From Candidatus Mcinerneyibacteriota bacterium (GTDB lineage Bacteria > AUK180 > JAQVHJ01), in the NCBI GenBank assembly GCA_030630935.1, contig DAOVMD010000135.1, positions 1 through 7,499 on the forward strand: DNA of 7,499 bases, read 5' to 3'. Within the stretch, counting starts at the first letter, position 1. Each line of letters begins with the position of its first letter. Under the pieces are notes generated by a model. The model was given only the letters and a program-made list of their open reading frames with translations. It was not told the origin of the DNA and made no database searches. A program made the translations under genes and the position numbers. Shown here in pieces: positions 1 to 5,196 of the stretch.

Positions 1-50
1 GAGATCAGCTTCTTTTTTTTCTTTAATAGCAAATCTAAATTAGGCATCAT
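1..50 (-). CDS. 5' end of an unidentified minus-strand gene (partial)
   Basis: Reading the minus strand from 50 gives ATG ATG CCT AAT TTA GAT and continues open to the window edge, beginning (M)MPNLDLLLKKKKLI. The Shine-Dalgarno AGGAGG lies at 58-53. It is 2 nt from the first ATG and 5 nt from the second (47-45), so the second ATG is the likelier start. A near-consensus promoter and a perfect inverted repeat sit directly upstream, the usual layout of an autoregulated gene, often a small transcription factor. Only about 15 residues are visible, so the family cannot be named and the regulator idea is inference from the promoter alone. Confidence 0.7.
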   Translation of the reverse strand, partial: MMPNLDLLLKKKKKLI

Positions 51-66
51 AACCTCCTATAGTTCT

Positions 67-88
67 ATGTGTGTTTTAATACACACAT
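67..88. promoter_or_regulatory. Operator-like perfect inverted repeat
   Basis: ATGTGTGT (67-74) and ACACACAT (81-88) are exact reverse complements around a 6-nt centre. The repeat starts 2 bp beyond the -10 box and covers the predicted transcription start, a typical repressor position. There is no T-run, and the position at the start of the leader argues against a terminator. The binding protein is unknown; the gene it controls may encode it. Confidence 0.55.
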
Positions 89-89
89 T

Positions 90-118
90 ATTATAACATA
101 AAAAAATATAAAAGTCAA
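90..118 (-). promoter_or_regulatory. Sigma70 promoter of the left-edge minus-strand gene
   Basis: On the minus strand, TTGACT (118-113) is followed by a 17-nt spacer and TATAAT (95-90). This gives 5/6 and 6/6 matches to consensus at ideal spacing. The expected transcription start is near 83, inside the adjacent inverted repeat, leaving a leader of about 33 nt that ends in AGGAGG and the start codon. Confidence 0.8.
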
Positions 119-165
119 GCTATAATTAAAAAAAAAATCAATATTTCCTTAATTCACTGACATTG

Positions 166-210
166 CGGTCGCCCCTACTGCCATCTATAAAACAACTGTT
201 CTCAGTTCTC
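166..210. repeat. 45-bp direct repeat, copy 1
   Basis: Identical base for base to 415-459. It starts CGGTCGCCCCTACTGCC and ends ACTGTTCTCAGTTCTC. It is followed by a short pyrimidine-rich tail built of CAGTTCTCTG-like words and then by a perfect hairpin (225-251). A diverged relative, covering only the ATCTATAAAACGACTGTTC part, is at 5197-5215. There is no coding potential. It is probably a dispersed intergenic element. Confidence 0.9.
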
Positions 211-224
211 TGCTCTCAGTTCTC

Positions 225-251
225 TGTTTGGTTAACAGAGTTAACCAAACA
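225..251. repeat. Hairpin closing repeat copy 1 (11-bp arms)
   Basis: TGTTTGGTTAA (225-235) pairs perfectly with TTAACCAAACA (241-251) around the 5-nt loop CAGAG. There is no T-tail, so it does not look like an intrinsic terminator. The position after the 45-bp repeat and CTCTG tail matches the hairpins at 476-498 and 5268-5294, although the arm sequence here differs from theirs. Confidence 0.85.
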
Positions 252-318
252 TGCCCTGACCAATTTAACTTAATCCTCCCGTATGAATACAATAAAAGTA
301 ATAGATTTTAAAATATAA

Positions 319-346
319 ATTCTAATATAAGAGAATTGTTTGTCAA
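319..346 (-). promoter_or_regulatory. Candidate minus-strand promoter sharing the palindrome
   Basis: On the minus strand the same palindrome supplies a perfect TTGACA (346-341), then a 16-nt spacer and TAGAAT (324-319, 5/6). It would be back to back with the plus-strand candidate, and a protein bound to the palindrome would block both. Transcription would run leftward through the repeat toward the gene at 1-50, which has its own stronger promoter. Confidence 0.35.
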
Positions 347-368
347 ACAATATCTAGCGCAATATTAT
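335..368 (+). promoter_or_regulatory. Candidate plus-strand promoter overlapped by a 17-bp palindrome
   Basis: ATTGTTTG-T-CAAACAAT (335-351) is a perfect palindrome with 8-bp arms and a single central base. Inside it TTGTCA (340-345) can serve as a -35, followed by a 17-nt spacer and TATTAT (363-368); both boxes are 5/6 to consensus. No gene begins within 270 bp downstream. It could give an untranslated transcript or a long leader, or be chance in AT-rich DNA. Confidence 0.35.
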
Positions 369-403
369 TAAAATCTTTATGGGATACTTGTTTCATATGA
401 TAA

Positions 404-423
404 GGGTGCCCGGCCGGTCGCCC
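404..423. repeat. Imperfect GC-rich palindrome at the edge of repeat copy 2
   Basis: A 20-bp palindrome centred on CCGGCCGG with one mismatch and one G-T pair. Read on the minus strand from 427 it begins GTAGGGGC, the same outer arm as the 28-bp palindrome at 1685-1712. It overlaps the first bases of the second 45-bp repeat copy. Confidence 0.7.
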
Positions 424-459
424 CTACTGCCATCTATAAAACAACTGTTCTCAGTTCTC
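415..459. repeat. 45-bp direct repeat, copy 2
   Basis: Exact copy of 166-210 in the same orientation, 249 bp downstream. It is followed by GGTTCTCTGCTCTC-type sequence and the hairpin at 476-498. The bases just outside the repeat differ between the copies (G at 165, C at 414), so 45 bp is the full identical core. Confidence 0.9.
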
Positions 460-475
460 GGTTCTCTGCTCTCTA

Positions 476-498
476 TTCAAGCAACGTAGTTGCTTGAA
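476..498. repeat. Hairpin closing repeat copy 2 (10-bp arms)
   Basis: TTCAAGCAAC (476-485) and GTTGCTTGAA (489-498) are perfect complements around GTA. The same arms recur at 5268-5294 with the loop TTC, extended to 12 bp. It lies 38 bp upstream of the -35 box of the protease gene and has no T-tail. Confidence 0.85.
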
Positions 499-535
499 CA
501 TCGATGCATTCCAAAAATTATTCTTAGTAAGTAAC

Positions 536-564
536 TTGACAAAGGGGTTGTTTCAGAGTATAAT
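536..564 (+). promoter_or_regulatory. Consensus sigma70 promoter of the CPBP protease gene
   Basis: TTGACA (536-541), a 17-nt spacer and TATAAT (559-564) match the ideal promoter at every hexamer position. Transcription should start near 571 and give an AT-rich leader of about 80 nt before the GTG start at 652. Such a promoter suggests strong basal expression. No inverted repeat overlaps it. Confidence 0.88.
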
Positions 565-641
565 AGAGTTGAGTAAAATTATATATTGGCTTTTTAAAAT
601 GGTTTATGTTTTTTGTAAAAAGTTTTATACTAAAAATTCTT

Positions 642-646
642 GGAGG
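642..646 (+). promoter_or_regulatory. Ribosome binding site that sets the GTG start of the protease gene
   Basis: GGAGG is 5 nt upstream of GTG 652-654. The in-frame TTG at 640 overlaps this site and so cannot be the start it serves. This decides in favour of the GTG. Confidence 0.85.
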
Positions 647-651
647 TTATT

Positions 652-1659
652 GTGGGTAATAAATTAAAGAAGGTTACAGAAAAACATCCATTAAGAATAT
701 TCATGATAATAGCTTGTCTCCTTGCATTAGCTATAATACCTTTTGCAATTATCGTTCTTAAAACATATCCTAATGTTATTGAGGATATCATCGAAGTCAA
801 CCAAGGTAAAGACATCAATACAAATATTATTTATTCATTACCTTTTGCATTAATGGTGTCGGGTGGAATTTGGATGGCTTTAATATCAATGGCTCAACCT
901 GCAACAGCGTCAATCGCTGCGATTATTACTTCTTTTATCCTAAAACAAAAGGAAGGGGTAAAAGAATTATTTAAAAAATTTAGATTCTGGTCTCCTGATA
1001 TATCACCAAAAGAAGGTCTAAAAATCTGGTTTCAAGCTATTTTGCTGATAGTAGGTATCAATTTATTATGCTCTGTCTTTTCAAATATTATAAATGGAGT
1101 TGAGACTGCATCATTATTCAAAATTCATACTCAATATTCCCTTTGGGAATTTGTTTTTATATTTCTAACCAGTTTCTTCTTTGATGGAGGTGGATTACTG
1201 GAAGAAGTAGGATGGAGAGGATTTGTTTTACCCCGCCTTCAAAAGAAATTCACACCATTAAAATCCAGTATAATCTTGGGAGTTATGTGGTCACTATGGC
1301 ATATTCCCTTAAAATTGAATATATGGCCTATTTCAGACTTTATTATCTTTTATTTTATATTTACTGTCGAATATATTTTATTTTGTATTGTAATCACTTA
1401 TTTTTATAATAGACTTGGCGGAAGTATTTTAATTGGAGTCGCGATTCATGGCTTGATCAATGATTCATCAGGAGTGAGTAGAATTTTCTCTCCCGCTTCT
1501 CCGGAAATGCACTCCCGGCTCTCTGCAGCATTAGGAACTGTTATATTTCTGGGGGTTGTACTGTTTATCCTGTATAAGGAAGGACCTATGCTGGGAAAAA
1601 AGGTTGTGTCATCAGAGATGACACAAATAAAAAGTAACAATGAACCAGGCACCACGTAG
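652..1659 (+). CDS. CPBP family intramembrane metalloprotease
   Basis: This 335-residue, very hydrophobic protein has about eight membrane segments and all three motifs of the CPBP/Rce1-like (ABI) family. Motif 1 is EEVGWRG with E184, E185 and R189. Motif 2 is WSLWH with H217. Motif 3 is HGLIN with H266 and N270. In this family the glutamates and histidines bind the catalytic metal within the membrane. Bacterial members act in bacteriocin immunity, processing of membrane proteins or peptides, or unknown roles; the substrate here is not evident. The start is GTG 652, set by GGAGG at 642-646. The last residues (EPGTT) and the TAG stop are encoded inside a stem-loop repeat, so the natural C-terminus may have been altered by repeat insertion. 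A small PLDc_N-type gene follows 71 bp downstream, probably on the same transcript. The family call is firm; the role is open. Confidence 0.92.
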   Translation: MGNKLKKVTEKHPLRIFMIIACLLALAIIPFAIIVLKTYPNVIEDIIEVNQGKDINTNIIYSLPFALMVSGGIWMALISMAQPATASIAAIITSFILKQKEGVKELFKKFRFWSPDISPKEGLKIWFQAILLIVGINLLCSVFSNIINGVETASLFKIHTQYSLWEFVFIFLTSFFFDGGGLLEEVGWRGFVLPRLQKKFTPLKSSIILGVMWSLWHIPLKLNIWPISDFIIFYFIFTVEYILFCIVITYFYNRLGGSILIGVAIHGLINDSSGVSRIFSPASPEMHSRLSAALGTVIFLGVVLFILYKEGPMLGKKVVSSEMTQIKSNNEPGTT

Positions 1660-1669
1660 GGTGGCCTGG
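1645..1669 (+). repeat. Stem-loop containing the stop codon of the protease gene
   Basis: CCAGGC (1645-1650) and CAC (1653-1655) pair with GTG (1661-1663) and GCCTGG (1664-1669), leaving AC bulged and GTAGG as loop. The TAG stop (1657-1659) lies in this loop. The GC content is far above that of the flanking gene, which points to an inserted repeat. There is no T-run. Confidence 0.65.
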
Positions 1670-1684
1670 CGCCGAAATGAACCT

Positions 1685-1712
1685 GTAGGGGCACGGCATG
1701 CCGTGCCCCTAC
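1685..1712. repeat. 28-bp perfect palindrome between the protease and PLDc_N genes
   Basis: Two 14-bp halves with outer arm GTAGGGGCACGGCA are exactly complementary with no loop. It is strongly GC-rich in an AT-rich setting. It is followed by TTAAAAAA rather than T's, so it lacks the plus-strand terminator pattern. Its outer arm is shared with 404-427 and, as GTAGAGAC, with 6325-6348, suggesting one REP-like family with exchangeable centres. Confidence 0.9.
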
Positions 1713-1730
1713 TTAAAAAAGGAATATAAA

Positions 1731-1997
1731 ATGCAAAGTCCTGAACCAATTTTTGCAACTATAGCTTTCGTTTGTTTATCTCTAATCCTCATAATTATAA
1801 CAATTTTCTGGGTACGGATGCTGATCGATGCTTTTAAGAGAGAAGATTGGCCAAGTAATTCAAAAGATACAAAAATTCTCTGGATCCTCGTTGTGTTTTT
1901 TGCAGGCTGGATCGGAGCATTGATCTACTACATAGTTATCTATAAAAAAATGAAAAACAACAGAAATTATCCCCCTTCCGGTCCACTTGGAGTATAG
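1731..1997 (+). CDS. Small PLDc_N-domain membrane protein
   Basis: An 88-residue protein with two membrane helices (about residues 8-30 and 47-68) joined by a short charged loop. The pattern WVRMLIDAFKRED, then KILWILVVFF, then GALIYYIVIYKK matches the phospholipase D nuclease N-terminal domain (PLDc_N, PF13396), here standing alone without any catalytic HKD motif. Stand-alone PLDc_N proteins are common small membrane proteins of unknown role. ATG 1731 is chosen because AAGGAA (1719-1724) lies just upstream. An in-frame ATG at 1698 lies inside the palindrome and has no ribosome site, so it would wrongly add 11 repeat-derived residues. No separate promoter is seen; it is probably cotranscribed with the protease gene. 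Confidence 0.85.
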   Translation: MQSPEPIFATIAFVCLSLILIIITIFWVRMLIDAFKREDWPSNSKDTKILWILVVFFAGWIGALIYYIVIYKKMKNNRNYPPSGPLGV

Positions 1998-2021
1998 CAT
2001 CGATTCGCGCTGCAATAAAGA

Positions 2022-2108
2022 GTTCAAGTGTTCAAATGTTTAATGTATGCTTCGCATGCGTTCAAGATCTAAGTGTTAAAATGTTCAATAGTTAAAGTGT
2101 TACAAACA
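2022..2108. repeat. Degenerate first part of the AT-rich tandem array
   Basis: Short words such as GTTCAAGTGTTCAAATGTTT recur about every 10 bp. The stretch ends AGTTAAAGTGTTACAAACA, which matches the end of the first complete unit (2109-2160). A short hairpin, ATGC-TTC-GCAT, lies near 2046-2056. There is no open frame. Confidence 0.65.
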
Positions 2109-2262
2109 AGTTCAAGTGTGTGTAAGCTTTGATAGTTGAATTGTTAAAGTGTTACAAACAAGTTTAAGTGTGCGTAAACTTTGATAGTTAAATTGTTGAA
2201 GTGTTAAAAAAAGTTCAAATGTGCGGCAGTTGAGATAGTTAAATTGTTGAAATGTTAAACAA
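2109..2262. repeat. Three tandem 51-52 bp AT-rich units
   Basis: Unit 1 is 2109-2160, unit 2 is 2161-2211 and unit 3 is 2212-2262. Each begins AGTTYAARTGTG and continues through a TGATAGTT or GAGATAGTT block, then RAATTGTTRAARTGTTA. Adjacent units are mostly identical, with scattered substitutions. The units are contiguous without spacers. The same family recurs near 7297-7370. The rest of the gap holds only pyrimidine-rich CTGTTTTCTGCTCTCTG sequence (about 2294-2320), like that beside the repeats at 211-225 and 460-475. Confidence 0.85.
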
Positions 2263-2351
2263 TTATAGAGGGTTCAACAAGCGCATTTGCATTCTGTTAT
2301 CTGTTTTCTGCTCTCTGATCTCAACAGCGACGCTATTTTTTTCGATCTGAC

Positions 2352-2380
2352 TTGACATGAAGTGAAATTAATGTTAATAT
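2352..2380 (+). promoter_or_regulatory. Extended -10 promoter of the paralogous membrane gene pair
   Basis: TTGACA (2352-2357), a 17-nt spacer and TAATAT (2375-2380), preceded by TG at 2372-2373, form an extended -10 promoter. Transcription should start near 2387. The ribosome site GGGAG (2392-2396) is then only a few bases into the message, giving a leader of about 16 nt. Confidence 0.8.
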
Positions 2381-2402
2381 TAGGTAAAAGTGGGAGACTG
2401 AT

Positions 2403-3395
2403 ATGTTTGATAAATTTATCAATTATGTTAAGGTGGGATTTAAAGCTACAAATACAAATTTAAAGATTATATTTTTTTATATAATTATAATGCTGCTTTC
2501 ACTCTTAATTATTGGAATAGGAATTGGAATAAACTATTATGTTATTACTTATTTAAGTCCTGAATATTTTGAGATCGTTGAATTATCTGATTTATTTAAT
2601 TCAGATGCAATTCCTTTTACGATTCTACTTGGTTTCGTGAATATTCTTTTATTATTATTGACTGTAGTAATTTCATTCACATTTAATACAGGGGTTAAAG
2701 GTGCAATTTTTGAATATTTCTCAAATGAAGTTGAAATAACTTTTGGAAGTGTTCTAAATAAGGTAAAACAATATTTTCTTCGCAGTATTCAAGTTAACTT
2801 TTCAATCTCCGGAGTTTTCTTATTTCTTTTACTTATTCTTATAGGTCTTGGTATTTTATTAATGATGCCTGTGATTCAAGATTCCAGTTTCCCTGATGAG
2901 AATGCACCAATATTCTTTTTAATGCTGTTCGGGATAATGTGTCTTGTATTCATTCAACTTGGAATTACCATTATTCTTAGTTATTGGCAGAAGGTTTCTG
3001 ATGTAATTTTAGTAATCAAAGATTTATCATGGTTAGACGCATTGAAAGAGGGGGTTACTCTTCTTAAGAGTAAGTGGAAATATTTCTTAATGTTTTTAGC
3101 TTTCAGTTTTGTTATATCTGTCATAATTCAAGTTATCCTGCGTGTTGTTTCGATTCCATTTTATATTTTAATGATTATTCCTCTTGTAGGTATGCTCTTT
3201 TATTTTATAATGTATGTGGTCTGGATAATTTCAATTCAATATGGAACTTTATTAACGACTATGATCTTTATTCAGATGATGGGTGAGCTTACTAATACTC
3301 TTGATACTACAAAAGTATTAGAAAGATTATATGGATCTAAGCTTGAGCCACCAACAAAAGAATCCGTGTTAAATAATGAGAATGAAAATGATTGA
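2403..3395 (+). CDS. Six-helix membrane protein, first of a tandem paralogous pair
   Basis: A 330-residue protein of unrecognised function. About six hydrophobic segments lie near residues 20-50, 68-95, 134-158, 168-192, 226-250 and 252-286. There is a short cytoplasmic-looking amphipathic N-terminus (FDKFINYVKVGFK) and a polar C-terminal tail of about 40 residues. It aligns end to end with the next gene. Shared blocks include the N-terminus (14 of the first 26 residues identical), a TG..AI.E...NEVE block after helix 2, and a SYWQKVSD to KSKWK block from W195 preceding helix 5. A helix with an A-L-K-E-G-V-x-L-L pattern before a membrane segment also occurs in broad multi-helix families (GPDPase membrane domain, DUF975-like); a distant tie is possible but unproven. 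ATG 2403 has GGGAG 6 nt upstream. Expected location is the inner membrane. Confidence 0.88.
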   Translation: MFDKFINYVKVGFKATNTNLKIIFFYIIIMLLSLLIIGIGIGINYYVITYLSPEYFEIVELSDLFNSDAIPFTILLGFVNILLLLLTVVISFTFNTGVKGAIFEYFSNEVEITFGSVLNKVKQYFLRSIQVNFSISGVFLFLLLILIGLGILLMMPVIQDSSFPDENAPIFFLMLFGIMCLVFIQLGITIILSYWQKVSDVILVIKDLSWLDALKEGVTLLKSKWKYFLMFLAFSFVISVIIQVILRVVSIPFYILMIIPLVGMLFYFIMYVVWIISIQYGTLLTTMIFIQMMGELTNTLDTTKVLERLYGSKLEPPTKESVLNNENEND

Positions 3396-4338
3396 TAAAC
3401 TTATTAAATATTTTAAAATAAGTTTTAAGTTCACGAATGAAAACTGGATAATCATTCTTATTTACTTGCTGGTTTCTTTAGTAGTCCCGATTTTCATTTT
3501 TTTATTAATTGGTTTGAATGTAATATTAGCTTTGTTATCGATTGGATTAATTTCAAATTTTGGTAGTGACCCTCTCAATATTGGAATCATAGCAGTGGTT
3601 GGATTCTTCGTGATAATATTCGATATTCTTTTCTTCTCCGCAATTATATTATTCTTCTCAGCAGTATTTACCGGGATTAGGGCTTCTATAAAAGAGTTAA
3701 TTAAGACGGAGGTAAAACCCAACTTTGACTTAGTATTCAATAACTTCAAGTACTTCTTAAAAAGGAGCTTAAAACTTTCATTTTCTTTTTTAGTTATTAA
3801 GCTGGGATTACTTTTGATATTTCTAACGATTGAAGGGTTTGTCGCGGGAGTATTTTTCTTCCTTAGATCGCTTGGGGAGGCACCTTCTATTATCTCAATA
3901 ATCGTAGGACTTATTATTGGACTCTTAGGTTTTATAACATATTTAATATTTATCATAGCTATAGTATACATGTCATTTTGGAAAAAAACGTCAGATACCC
4001 AAATGGTACTGGAAGACTCTGAGTGGAATGAAGCATTCTTTAAAGGCAGAACTACACTCCATGAAAATTGGAAGATCATCCTCTTAGAATATTTCGCGAT
4101 TGTTATAATTACAATGGTAATCATGTATGGAATCCAAATGCCGATTGCAATGTTATCAATGATCCCAATTATCGGGGTACTATTTGGAATGATCAGCTGG
4201 ATTGTACAAATGACCTGGACAACTTATATCGCGATATTTGATACTGTTGTGTATCTCTTGATTTTGGGTGATATAAATAAGAAAATCAATTTAGAAAAAT
4301 TGGAAAATAAATATCTACAGGAAACTAAAGAGAATTAA
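3388..4338 (+). CDS. Six-helix membrane protein, second of the paralogous pair
   Basis: A 316-residue paralogue of the preceding protein. Six hydrophobic segments fall near residues 20-55, 66-95, 129-158, 168-197, 230-252 and 254-290. It has the same N-terminal amphipathic stretch (MIDKLIKYFKISFK) and the same pre-helix-5 block starting at W198 (FWKKTSD, then an acidic D..W and NWK). I place the start at ATG 3388, which aligns with the first residue of the upstream paralogue and has TGAG about 7 nt before it. In-frame ATGs at 3376 and 3382 would only add MRMK-type residues. The start overlaps the upstream stop within ATGATTGA, so translation is probably coupled. Two similar subunits at coupled ratio could form a heteromer. 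Function unknown. No terminator follows. Confidence 0.87.
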   Translation: MIDKLIKYFKISFKFTNENWIIILIYLLVSLVVPIFIFLLIGLNVILALLSIGLISNFGSDPLNIGIIAVVGFFVIIFDILFFSAIILFFSAVFTGIRASIKELIKTEVKPNFDLVFNNFKYFLKRSLKLSFSFLVIKLGLLLIFLTIEGFVAGVFFFLRSLGEAPSIISIIVGLIIGLLGFITYLIFIIAIVYMSFWKKTSDTQMVLEDSEWNEAFFKGRTTLHENWKIILLEYFAIVIITMVIMYGIQMPIAMLSMIPIIGVLFGMISWIVQMTWTTYIAIFDTVVYLLILGDINKKINLEKLENKYLQETKEN

Positions 4339-4370
4339 ACAAAAGAAAAACAAAAAAGAAAAAAAGGAAA

Positions 4371-4470
4371 TTTTAACAGGGACTACAAAGAGACTTATAA
4401 TTGACTTAATTATATTGTTTATATTTATTTAGAGCTACTGATACTTCAGGGTTCGCTTGAATGTAAAAAA
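4371..4470. repeat. 100-bp diverged dispersed repeat, copy A
   Basis: Aligns without gaps to 4917-5016, with 73 of 100 bases the same by my count. It begins TTTTAACAGGGACT, has a core AAAGAGAC and ends GAATGTAAAAA. It starts 32 bp after the stop of the second membrane paralogue, and an A-rich tract of about 30 bp precedes it, as in copy B. No frame of note runs through it. Confidence 0.75.
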
Positions 4471-4480
4471 TATTTCACCG

Positions 4481-4497
4481 CCCCGAAAAAAACGGGG
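4481..4497. repeat. CCCCG/CGGGG hairpin
   Basis: CCCCG (4481-4485) and CGGGG (4493-4497) flank seven A's. The A-run is in the loop, not after the stem, so this is not a standard terminator on either strand. It opens a GC-rich patch within the repeat mosaic. Confidence 0.6.
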
Positions 4498-4556
4498 TAA
4501 ACTCCGGACGCCCTAAACCACGCGCTTTGCTTGGGTTCAGGATAAACTCCGGACGC
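4498..4556. repeat. Direct repeat TAAACTCCGGACGC flanking an imperfect stem
   Basis: TAAACTCCGGACGC occurs at 4498-4511 and 4543-4556. Between them CCTAAACCA and GGGTTCAGG form an imperfect stem (7 of 9 pairs). The second copy runs on into GCAGAGAAAAA, like the start of the A-rich tracts elsewhere. A decayed relative is GATAAATTCCGAACATG near 4870. A minus-strand open frame across this patch is considered spurious. Confidence 0.65.
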
Positions 4557-4609
4557 AGAGAAAAAACAAAAAATATTTCTTTAGCAGGTTGACGACCGAA
4601 GGGAGGAAA

Positions 4610-4660
4610 TCCCGATGCGAAGCATATCGTGAGATTACAAAGAGACGTGTAATGGATATT
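4610..4660. repeat. TCCCGAT hairpin joined to a GAGAC repeat core
   Basis: TCCCGATGCGAAGCATATCG (4610-4629) folds through ATGC-GAA-GCAT and is a diverged member of the element at 5141 and 6101. It runs straight into GAGATTACAAAGAGACGTGT (4631-4650), a partial copy of the core of the 100-bp repeat, so two repeat families are joined here. Confidence 0.6.
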
Positions 4661-4759
4661 ATAAAAACATTTTAATGTTATTGTAATGGAGGAGGATTGC
4701 AACAACCGCTGCAGTCCAAAGTCCAAATCATTTATGATTCTTATGAAAAAGATTCATAG

Positions 4760-4779
4760 CCTAGGGGTTCACCCCTAGG
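4760..4779. repeat. Perfect 9-bp-arm hairpin
   Basis: CCTAGGGGT (4760-4768) and ACCCCTAGG (4771-4779) are perfect complements around TC. A second small palindrome, GGCATTTATGCC, follows at 4799-4810. Neither is followed by a T-run. Confidence 0.8.
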
Positions 4780-4850
4780 AAATGATAGAAGATTACATGG
4801 CATTTATGCCGAGTTATGAAAACAATAAAAAAAGAATAAATATTTTACCA

Positions 4851-4875
4851 TCCCGATGTGAAAATTCGAGATAAA
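4851..4875. repeat. Decayed TCCCGAT element
   Basis: Starts TCCCGATGTG and still pairs TCCCGA with TCGAGA with one mismatch. Only the first eight to nine bases resemble the copies at 5141 and 6101. It leads into the A-rich tract that precedes copy B of the 100-bp repeat. Confidence 0.4.
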
Positions 4876-4916
4876 TTCCGAACATGAAATGCAAAGAAAA
4901 AAACAAAAAAAACAAA

Positions 4917-5016
4917 TTTTAACATGGACTTTAAAGAGACATGTAAAGGACTTACTTATTTCGTTTGCTTTTGTTTAGAGCATTTATTGCTTGAAGTTTC
5001 TAATGAATGTAAAAAT
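4917..5016. repeat. 100-bp diverged dispersed repeat, copy B
   Basis: Ungapped partner of 4371-4470. It begins TTTTAACATGGACT, has the core AAAGAGAC and ends GAATGTAAAAA. An A-rich tract (about 4894-4916) precedes it. Directly after it come AACTAACGAGAACTTAAGAG words (5027-5046), which recur near 6219-6233. Confidence 0.75.
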
Positions 5017-5080
5017 ATTAACAGAGAACTAACGAGAACTTAAGAGAACAAAAAAAACAAAAATAAAAAAATATTCTAAC

Positions 5081-5107
5081 CGCAGAGGACGCAGAGGTCG
5101 CAGAGAA
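5081..5107. repeat. Three tandem CGCAGAG nonamers
   Basis: CGCAGAGGA (5081-5089), CGCAGAGGT (5090-5098) and CGCAGAGAA (5099-5107) form a 9-bp tandem, then an A-rich tract. I have the impression that similar CGCAGAG tandems occur widely in intergenic DNA of environmental bacteria, but I cannot check that here. Confidence 0.8.
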
Positions 5108-5140
5108 AAATAAAAAACAAAAAAAAGAAAAATATTTTAA

Positions 5141-5191
5141 TCCCGATGTCCTATGAACATACGGGACGTCTGCGCTACGCTTGTCGCAGGA
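5141..5191. repeat. 51-bp TCCCGAT element, left copy beside the beta-barrel gene
   Basis: Matches 6101-6151 at 44 of 51 positions in the same orientation. The first half folds as TCCCGATGT...ACAT(A)CGGGA and the second as CTGCG...CGCAG. The stretch ACGGGACGTCTGCGCT is unchanged between copies, while the first stem has changed on both sides so that pairing is kept. Confidence 0.85.
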
Positions 5192-5196
5192 TTCTT

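Noticed and set aside
599-667. 22-codon leader-peptide-like frame overlapping the protease start
   Set aside because: It begins ATG 599 within the leader and overlaps the GTG 652 start in another frame, but has no Shine-Dalgarno, no run of regulatory codons and no attenuator hairpins.
1212-1409. Plus-strand open frame inside the protease gene
   Set aside because: Shifted frame within a gene whose three family motifs are all in the main frame.
1446-1694. Minus-strand open frame of 82 codons
   Set aside because: Antisense to the end of the protease gene, whose catalytic motif 3 is encoded on the plus strand there; it starts inside the palindromic repeat.
1685-1712. Intrinsic terminator for the protease gene
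   Set aside because: The palindrome is followed by TTAAAAAA, not a T-run, and the PLDc_N gene starts 19 bp later with its own ribosome site.
2109-2262. Possible CRISPR array
   Set aside because: The 51-52 bp units are contiguous with no spacers, and they vary in sequence. No cas-like gene is in the window.
3462-4124. Minus-strand open frame of 220 codons
   Set aside because: It lies wholly antisense to the second paralogous membrane gene, has no ribosome site or promoter, and is the Ile/Lys-rich mirror of a hydrophobic coding sequence. The plus-strand frame is confirmed by its paralogue.
4475-4726. Minus-strand open frame of 83 codons
   Set aside because: It runs through hairpins and direct repeats (4481-4497, 4498-4556, 4610-4660), so its residues are repeat-derived. 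No upstream signals support it.
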